Positions 58,523 to 64,000 of a DNA stretch of 64,000 bases are shown here, piece by piece (position 1 is the first letter of the stretch; each line of letters starts with the position of its first letter). The translations under genes were made by a program, and so were the position numbers. This stretch comes from a virus. The notes under the pieces were generated by a model. That model was given only the letters and a program-made list of their open reading frames with translations. It was not told the DNA's origin and did not search any database. The stretch lies in the IMG/VR virus record IMGVR_UViG_3300001398_000004, positions 18,837 through 82,836 of that record; one strand, 5' to 3'.

Positions 58523-60190
58523 TTACTCTGCTTCCCAGCCCGTCGAATCGACTTGACTGTCCTGAATCGGAATGATTTGGTCGGAGATGTACCCGCGTTC
58601 GGCAAGAACGGTCATGAGCTTCCTCACGCCAGCCATAACGCCAGGAGTAGGGGGGAGTGCGGTCCGGGGGTGGGGCATAAGGCTAGCGAGGTAGAAGGCT
58701 TCGTCAGGCTCAAGGGCCGCCGCTGGCTTATGGAAGTAGTGTTGGGCGGCGGGACCTATGCCATAGAGGTTTGGTCCGAACTCGACTGCATTGAGATACA
58801 GCTCCAAGATCTCCGCCTTGGTGAGGCAGGACTCAAGAGCGATCGTCAGTAGGGCCTCTTCAGCTTTGCGTCCTAGGGTCTTGGAACGTTGAAGCCAGAT
58901 GTTCTTGGCGAGCTGCATGGAGATGGTGCTTCCGCCTCGGAAGAATCGTCCTAGCTTGAGGTCTGCCTTGAGGGAATTTTCCAGCGCCTGGGGAATGATC
59001 CCGTTGTGGCTCTCGAAGCCCGGGTCCTCCAAGGTGACGAACGCCTTGGGGATGGTCGGGGGCAAAGACGAGATGGGGATCCAATCTTTGTTGAACTGGC
59101 CCAGGATTCGAGGGAATAGCGTATTGTCCATTCGATAGGCCATGTATTCGAAATGGCCTCCATTCAAGGAAGCGATCAGCTCTGACCCGCACTCGAATTT
59201 ACAGCTGTTTTTGATGCTAAGGGAGGGGACGGGTACTGTTCGGACTTCGAACGACAACCGTCCGTGGAAGTATCCAGCGGCGGACTTTAGGGCATCGGGA
59301 ATTGGCTTGGGCAGGGCTTGGACCCACGTGTTGCACTCTTCGTCTCCTTCAATGTGGTAGGTCGACGGATCGATTCGGACAGTGGCCGGTCCGATGGTAG
59401 CTAGAATGGTCCCTGCCTTAGTCTTGAACACGGACCTGGGGATTACCAAACCTACAGTCGGGAAGGTCACTAGATCCAAAGATATCCAAGGATGGTCGAC
59501 TGAAGTGGCTGCCAAGTCCACCAGCACGTCTTCATCTGTGAGCTTGACGGTTGATCGGCCTTTGACACTGACGAACGTGCCCAGCTTAGCCTCTTCGAAT
59601 GTTAGGATCTTGGCCTCAGGATCTGCTCCCAGACCTCTGAGGGCGATCTCTTGCGTGGCATCCAGCTTGGGGATGTTGAAGGGTAGGGGGACAACGACGG
59701 AGACACTATCAACTGTGACCCTCTTCGTGAGGCGATCGAGGCGGAAGCCGTCGAGGTCGACCGGCGTCCCGTGAACATAGACCGTACCCATGAGGAAGGA
59801 GACCTCTTTGGAGTCGAAGCTCAGGCTAGGCGTTTCGACTACGATGTCCCCTTTGCGAACCACGGCCCTGAGGTGTTCTCCGGAGATGTCAGAGGCCTCG
59901 GATCCCTTCTCATGAACGGTGTTCTCGTTGAGGATGACCGCGAGGCTGCCCCCATCCACGTGGACCCTCTTCGAGAGGTCGACGGTGACAGTGTTCAGCG
60001 TGCCACTGATGCCGGGGCGGTCCACGGACACATCCGTGAGCGTGATCGCGTGCAGACCTACGCGGACAGAGCCTCGTACGATAACGCCAGGATAGTGACT
60101 AGCAATGTAAGCTCGAACTAGGGGTGCTTTGATAGTGACCAGGCCTACAATCATCAGCAGGGCGATGAGCGCCCATCCTAACTTCTTCAT
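58523..60190 (-). CDS. Peptidoglycan glycosyltransferase (GT51) with AsmA-like N-terminal part
   Basis: 555 residues. One N-terminal membrane helix (5-23), then about 300 residues of beta-rich sequence resembling AsmA-like periplasmic domains, then a GT51 transglycosylase core: LEDPGFESH with the first catalytic Glu, RGGSTISMQLAKN, RKAEEALLTIALE, and KAEILELYLNAVEFG. No transpeptidase domain. The enzyme polymerises lipid II. A wall-building enzyme in a phage is odd; it may repair the wall, block superinfection or keep the infected cell intact. Confidence 0.85.
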   Translation of the reverse strand: MKKLGWALIALLMIVGLVTIKAPLVRAYIASHYPGVIVRGSVRVGLHAITLTDVSVDRPGISGTLNTVTVDLSKRVHVDGGSLAVILNENTVHEKGSEASDISGEHLRAVVRKGDIVVETPSLSFDSKEVSFLMGTVYVHGTPVDLDGFRLDRLTKRVTVDSVSVVVPLPFNIPKLDATQEIALRGLGADPEAKILTFEEAKLGTFVSVKGRSTVKLTDEDVLVDLAATSVDHPWISLDLVTFPTVGLVIPRSVFKTKAGTILATIGPATVRIDPSTYHIEGDEECNTWVQALPKPIPDALKSAAGYFHGRLSFEVRTVPVPSLSIKNSCKFECGSELIASLNGGHFEYMAYRMDNTLFPRILGQFNKDWIPISSLPPTIPKAFVTLEDPGFESHNGIIPQALENSLKADLKLGRFFRGGSTISMQLAKNIWLQRSKTLGRKAEEALLTIALESCLTKAEILELYLNAVEFGPNLYGIGPAAQHYFHKPAAALEPDEAFYLASLMPHPRTALPPTPGVMAGVRKLMTVLAERGYISDQIIPIQDSQVDSTGWEAE

Positions 60191-60199
60191 GACGACACC

Positions 60200-60206
60200 T
60201 TACACC
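60200..60206 (-). promoter_or_regulatory. Class 1 promoter-like motif (GGTGTAA)
   Basis: Nine bases before the ATG at 60190 (minus strand); it overlaps the end of the membrane protein gene upstream. Confidence 0.45.
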
Positions 60207-60553
60207 ACGAGGTCGTCATCCCTCAAGCGCTCAAGACGACCCTTTATAATCGGTCTAGGGGCCGGAGCCTCTTCTTCATACAGACGGAACATAGGGTCTG
60301 GTGGTAAGTCGTCCTTCAAAAACACTGCAAAGTTCAGAAGGAACGTAATCACCGAGATCATGCCCGCCCAAAAATCGGGGGCTATATGAAGAAGAGTCCT
60401 GTCCAAAAATATAGTTAGGATCACAGCGAAGGCCAGCCAGGCCAAGCAAGCGATCTGTTGCTTCAGCTTGTTCGTGACCCACAGGGAAACCCCAATTGAG
60501 ACTGCGAGCCCTACAGAGATCACTATCCAGACAGTGTGAGTAATCCCAGGCAC
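60200..60553 (-). CDS. Small membrane protein
   Basis: 117 residues from GTG at 60553. Longer starts (60607, 60634) would overlap the divergent gene and its promoter, and a class 1 motif lies eight bases before this GTG. Three or so transmembrane helices (HTVWIVISVGLAVSIGV, CLAWLAFAVILTIFL, GMISVITFLLNFAVF), then a charged Pro-rich tail. A holin-like role is possible because cell-wall enzymes lie near. Confidence 0.55.
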   Translation of the reverse strand: MPGITHTVWIVISVGLAVSIGVSLWVTNKLKQQIACLAWLAFAVILTIFLDRTLLHIAPDFWAGMISVITFLLNFAVFLKDDLPPDPMFRLYEEEAPAPRPIIKGRLERLRDDDLVV

Positions 60554-60561
60554 GCAAAGTA

Positions 60562-60568
60562 CTACACC
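60562..60568 (-). promoter_or_regulatory. Class 1 promoter-like motif (GGTGTAG)
   Basis: Minus strand, eight bases before the GTG at 60553. It forms a divergent pair with the plus-strand copy five bases away. Confidence 0.45.
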
Positions 60569-60572
60569 ATTC

Positions 60573-60579
60573 GGTGTAA
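60573..60579 (+). promoter_or_regulatory. Class 1 promoter-like motif (GGTGTAA)
   Basis: Nine bases before the ATG of the helix-turn-helix gene at 60589. Confidence 0.45.
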
Positions 60580-60588
60580 AAGGAAACG

Positions 60589-60900
60589 ATGCCGCCTCGA
60601 AACCCATTGCGTATACCAACGAAGATACAGACATTTGGAGAAGCTTTGCGCTGGGCCAGGCATGAGCGGGGCCTGACTCAGAAGGAGGTCGCTGAAAAGG
60701 CGGGGATGATCGCTACCTTCTACTGCGCCGTCGAGTGTGGTAAACGCCAGACCGACCAATTGAAGACCCTTGCCAGAGTTCTGGGCGTTCGTATAGCCGA
60801 TCTCGAAGAGCGAGCTGGGGTCACCAAAGATCTCATCAAGTGGCTCAAGACGAAACCGGCCGTGGTCAAAGCATTGTGGCGCACTAGGAGGCAAGGCTGA
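60589..60900 (+). CDS. XRE-type helix-turn-helix regulator
   Basis: 103 residues. FGEALRWARHERGLTQKEVAEKAGMIATFYCAVECGKRQTDQLKTLARVLGV is a Cro/C1-type helix-turn-helix (about 16-65). The C-terminal helix may mediate dimers. It starts between two divergent class 1 motifs, so autoregulation is possible. ATG overlap with the next gene (TGATG). Confidence 0.85.
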   Translation: MPPRNPLRIPTKIQTFGEALRWARHERGLTQKEVAEKAGMIATFYCAVECGKRQTDQLKTLARVLGVRIADLEERAGVTKDLIKWLKTKPAVVKALWRTRRQG

Positions 60901-61301
60901 TGTCGGCATTATCCGGAAAGGCGATGCTGGAAAAGCTCCTGAAGGTCGGAACGCTGACGGCCAAGGACAGAGAGACCTTCGAGGGCATGTGGGACGCTGT
61001 TCATCGTTACGGGGGGCTATCTAAAAAGCAAGTGGCTTGGGTCGAGGACGCATTTTACAAGCAGAAGTTTGAAGAGCCTGGACACACTCCGCAAAAGCGC
61101 TCGAAGAAGATCGGGTTCGTCATTGACCCTAAGGTCACAACCGTCAAGCGGGCCATCAACATCGACCACTTTCAGCTTACCTTCAAGGAATATCCCAAGG
61201 GAACTCCCGTTTACAAGGTAGCGGAGAAATTCTTCAGGGCTGGGGGAGAGATCTTTGAGATACGCCCATCCAATGCTCCCCCAGCATCCTCCAAAGCCTA
61301 G
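60900..61301 (+). CDS. Hypothetical protein
   Basis: 133 residues, coupled to the regulator. Helical first half (LEKLLKVGTLTAKDRETFEGMWDAV), beta-rich second half; basic. No family recognised. Its end overlaps the convergent gene by 68 bases. Confidence 0.55.
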   Translation: MSALSGKAMLEKLLKVGTLTAKDRETFEGMWDAVHRYGGLSKKQVAWVEDAFYKQKFEEPGHTPQKRSKKIGFVIDPKVTTVKRAINIDHFQLTFKEYPKGTPVYKVAEKFFRAGGEIFEIRPSNAPPASSKA

Positions 61302-62010
61302 GAGCGGTGTGGTGGGCGATGTACACGTGGTCTGGCCGGTCATCGCCTGAGTACTCTAGGCGGTAGAGGTTGCCAACGTTCTCCCAGTGCGCGAGGCTGT
61401 CCTTCGTCCAGATCTTGGTCTGAGCAGGCATGATGATAGTTCCGTTGGCGTCCCTTATGGCCTGCACGGTGACCTTAACTCCATCCGCTGGGATTACGGG
61501 GTTAAGGAGGTACTCTGGAAGCTGCTTGTACAGCATGCCTTCACCCGACGCCTCCCTGAAGATGTAACTGTTGGTCTCCTTTGCGGATATGTAGGGCGGC
61601 TTGATCTGGGTGTGAGCCATCACCATCCAGGCGTCTCCTGAGGCCGCCCGCTTGGCGAACTGAACCCAAGGATCTAGTTCTTTAGTGTGGAGCCCGTCCT
61701 CCAGGATGTAGGCATCAACCCTTGATTCCTCCTGAAGTAGAATCTGGTTGGCTAGCTGCCAACCACCACTGAGAGTCACTAGGCCCCTCCGGCGGATTTC
61801 GACATCTTTGAATTTAGGGGCCAGCTCCTGAAGAGCTGCTCGGAAGGCATCTCCTGAGGAGGCCCATTGGCGTCCTTTGCGGAAAAAGTTGCCATCAGAC
61901 CCCGGGACTACCAGGACAATCGGCTCTTCCATGAAAAATTGCTTCGCCCAGGTCGCACAAGGCGCCTGAGAGGAGCTGGCGTAAGCCGTGATGATGACAT
62001 CTCTTTTCAT
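61234..62010 (-). CDS. Hypothetical protein, hydrolase-like
   Basis: 258 residues from the ATG at 62010. VLVVPGSDGNFF, RRRGLVTLSGGWQLAN, YILEDGLHTKELDPW and VMAHTQIKPP are conserved-looking blocks; the pattern with Gly-Gly turn and Asp/His suggests an esterase or hydrolase fold, but I cannot assign it. Similar proteins near cell-wall hydrolases are known to me from large phages, from memory only. Confidence 0.6.
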   Translation of the reverse strand: MKRDVIITAYASSSQAPCATWAKQFFMEEPIVLVVPGSDGNFFRKGRQWASSGDAFRAALQELAPKFKDVEIRRRGLVTLSGGWQLANQILLQEESRVDAYILEDGLHTKELDPWVQFAKRAASGDAWMVMAHTQIKPPYISAKETNSYIFREASGEGMLYKQLPEYLLNPVIPADGVKVTVQAIRDANGTIIMPAQTKIWTKDSLAHWENVGNLYRLEYSGDDRPDHVYIAHHTAPRLWRMLGEHWMGVSQRSLPQP

Positions 62011-62069
62011 GGAACTACCCAAGGTGTCCCTATGCCTAATCTACTAAATGAAACCCTATTTCGAACCAG

Positions 62070-63407
62070 ATGACCGAACATTGGGCTGAAGATCTCCAGG
62101 CAACGCAGAACGCTCCCGACAAGCCGGCTCTAACCGATGAGTACAAGGCTGTCGACAAGAACCTGTGGGACATAGTGATGCAGGTTGCCAAGGGGGAACG
62201 CCACGACTTTACAAGAGGCGGGCCAAACGGGGATCGAACCATCAACGCTCCAAATGAAGGTCAGGGGTTCCGTAAGTGGCCCAGTCAGAAGGCAGTGGCA
62301 TGGGCCATAAAGCAGTACAAGGGGTTCGGTGGGCAGTGGAAGGGTGACGACGAGAAGAATGCTTCGGAAGACAATGAGTCCTTCGTACAAGCTGTAGCTC
62401 TGAGGTATGCGAGCGCAGATGTGTCACACACTGAGGCAATGCGCCACTACCAACGCAGCGTCCTCGACTTCATGCGGACGGGGTCGTTGATCACAACTGC
62501 AACAGGCACAGACGATCACTACTGGATGCTAGACCTCAGAGACCAAGCCCTGGTCAATCAGGTCCACGCAGCTGAAGGCAGTCACGTCTGGGACATCACT
62601 GCCAAGGGTGTTCGTGTGTTCGTCGCCGGTCTTGAACAGGACCTCGTGCACAAGATGGAACACCTGATCAACACCGAGCCCTACGATGGCAATGAAGCCA
62701 AGAAGATCGGTGAGTGGTTTGAAGCCAACTTCCGTTTCAAGTCTCCGAAGACTCCCAAAGGCCAGAAGGAACTCAAGACAAATTGTGAGCATCTCCATTG
62801 GGCTCTAGCGTACGGCAGCACGATGTACGCGGGCAGACCGGACGCTTACAAGAGCAATGTCGAGAACCATTGGACATATGTCAAGCTCCACATTGGAGAC
62901 CTAGTCAAGTACTTCTCTGATGAGGGCGGGAGGGTAGTCCCCAACGAGCTGAAGATTGGTGCCAATACCTATCTCAACAAGGCAGGACTCGACGAGAAGA
63001 CGTTGGAGAAATACGCCCATCGACTCAACACCGTGATTGAATCCCTTCGAGGATGGCGAGCCAAAGCCCTCAAGGGTGGTGTAAAAGTTATGCTTGTCAG
63101 CCCCAGAGACTTGGCGACTGGTGGCAAGTACAAGACTTCAGAGGACACCTTGATGGTTCGAGCTACGCCGGTCATTTTGAAGCGGGACGCGGGAACGTAC
63201 GCCAGCTTTGATTATATCGTAGTCCACGAGCTAGGCCATCGATACGAACATAAGAATTCAGTGCCACAAGACTTCGATAAACCAGAATGGTGGACCTCGA
63301 AATACAGCTCCAAGGAGGGCGAATCCTTTGCTGAGCTTTTCGCTATTGGTGCCTATAATTTGTCCGGACCTTGGGATCAGCTATTTTGGACCGTTTCGAA
63401 AAGATAA
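62070..63407 (+). CDS. HELGH-type zinc metalloprotease-like protein, possibly truncated
   Basis: 445 residues. HELGHRYEH near 390 is the zinc site and ESFAELFAI the likely third-ligand motif, the same pair as in 42109-43758. The protein ends 21 residues after that motif, while the paralogue runs on 32 residues, and the stop is four bases before a TnpB start codon; the C-terminus may be cut or rewritten by the insertion. The N-terminal 300 residues are helical. Confidence 0.7.
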   Translation: MTEHWAEDLQATQNAPDKPALTDEYKAVDKNLWDIVMQVAKGERHDFTRGGPNGDRTINAPNEGQGFRKWPSQKAVAWAIKQYKGFGGQWKGDDEKNASEDNESFVQAVALRYASADVSHTEAMRHYQRSVLDFMRTGSLITTATGTDDHYWMLDLRDQALVNQVHAAEGSHVWDITAKGVRVFVAGLEQDLVHKMEHLINTEPYDGNEAKKIGEWFEANFRFKSPKTPKGQKELKTNCEHLHWALAYGSTMYAGRPDAYKSNVENHWTYVKLHIGDLVKYFSDEGGRVVPNELKIGANTYLNKAGLDEKTLEKYAHRLNTVIESLRGWRAKALKGGVKVMLVSPRDLATGGKYKTSEDTLMVRATPVILKRDAGTYASFDYIVVHELGHRYEHKNSVPQDFDKPEWWTSKYSSKEGESFAELFAIGAYNLSGPWDQLFWTVSKR

Positions 63408-63411
63408 TGGC

Positions 63412-64000
63412 ATGATCCGCTCTTACCGCTATCCACTGCACCCGCTGAAGGACCAGGAAGTGATCCTGGTCTCCTGGATTGAGAGCTGCCGCCAGCTTTT
63501 CAATGGGGCATTGGAAGAGCGGAAGAGCCACTACTGGAAGTTCAATCGTGGGCTAACTCATTATGAGCAACAGAAGTCGCTGACTATTCTTAGATCTCAG
63601 GATTTGGAGTGGAAAGCGATTCCGGTCATGATTCTTAGATCTGCCCTTAAGCGCTTGGATCATGCCTACAATATGTTTTTCAGGCGAGTGAAGTCTGGAG
63701 AAGCCCCAGGCTTTCCACGCTTCCGGGGTCGTCATCGGTACGACTCTTTCTCGCTGGCGGCATACTTCAAAGTGAGTGAGAAAACCAAAGGGCATTCAGC
63801 TACAGTCTCAATCCCGAAGCTTGGTCCGGTCAAATTCAATCAGTACCGTCCTCACAAGGGTGTGATCAAAGACATCATCGTCAAGCGAGAGGCTGACAGA
63901 TGGTTTGTGATCTTCCAGTGCGATTTGGGAGTAGCCCCTGAGGTCGTGATCGACCCCACGAAGTCCGTCGGCATTGACCTAGGACTCACCCACTTCGGTA
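63412..64000 (+). CDS. tnpB: TnpB-family protein (3' end outside window)
   Basis: 196 residues visible. MIRSYRYPLHPLKDQEVIL and FNGALEERKSHY are the TnpB N-terminus; SVGIDLGLTHFG is RuvC motif I with its Asp. The rest, with RuvC II, III, zinc ribbon and right end, lies beyond the window. No TnpA is upstream. Confidence 0.88.
   Translation, partial: MIRSYRYPLHPLKDQEVILVSWIESCRQLFNGALEERKSHYWKFNRGLTHYEQQKSLTILRSQDLEWKAIPVMILRSALKRLDHAYNMFFRRVKSGEAPGFPRFRGRHRYDSFSLAAYFKVSEKTKGHSATVSIPKLGPVKFNQYRPHKGVIKDIIVKREADRWFVIFQCDLGVAPEVVIDPTKSVGIDLGLTHFG

Overview
The window looks like part of a very large tailed-phage genome (jumbo or 'huge' phage class). Reasons: about 95% coding density; long runs of small genes joined by ATGA, GTGA or TAATG overlaps; a virus-type replication module (SNF2-like helicase with two inteins, DnaB-like helicase, CHC2 zinc-finger primase fragment, family-A DNA polymerase); several homing endonucleases; and host-like genes that big phages often carry (ClpX, Ku, topoisomerase IB, RNase HII, CCA-adding enzyme, Dam methylase, macro domain, nitrilase, cell-wall enzymes). 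A secreted protein with an outer-membrane-like C-terminus and the murein enzymes hint at a Gram-negative host; this is inference. I saw no tRNA or rRNA genes. The only likely virion gene is the one cut by the left edge.

Layout. 1-4592: end of a large structural protein, then a small membrane/secreted cassette. 4721-15856: replication module. 15902-23021: a DUF2997, Ycf35 (DUF1257), Ycf46-type AAA ATPase and von Willebrand factor A set, with unknowns and a macro-domain protein. 23092-33785: nitrilase, GIY-YIG endonuclease, ClpX, DUF1848, small Cys-rich proteins and a protein with two HARE-type DNA-binding domains. 33798-34916: a TnpB element. 35012-44794: metal-cluster protein, nucleoside deoxyribosyltransferase-like protein, DHH phosphoesterase, Ku, topoisomerase IB, an invading zinc-ribbon endonuclease, a metalloprotease and Dam. 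44782-48772: a compact CRISPR-like locus. 48803-55945 (mostly minus strand): RNase HII, CCA enzyme, endonuclease VII and unknowns. 56042-60553: lysis and cell-wall genes. 60589-64000: a regulator, a second metalloprotease and another TnpB, cut by the right edge.

The most interesting system is at 45976-48772. A 649-residue TnpB/Cas12-like nuclease (RuvC triad D344, E467, D573 and a zinc ribbon) overlaps a CheY-like receiver gene by ATGA. Downstream of it lie a strongly structured non-coding stretch carrying an anti-repeat, and then a mini-array of three identical 37-bp repeats with two 40-bp spacers. This is what a dual-RNA (crRNA plus tracrRNA) type V system encoded by a phage would look like.

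Two recurrent sequence classes mark the starts of transcription units. Class 1 is GGTGTA(A/G/T), mostly 8-14 bases before the start codon. Class 2 is CTTAAC-N15/16-CCGTTA, often 8-9 bases before the start codon. Both look like promoters, and the short distances suggest leaderless or nearly leaderless mRNAs. They occur at heads of operons and not at genes joined by overlaps.
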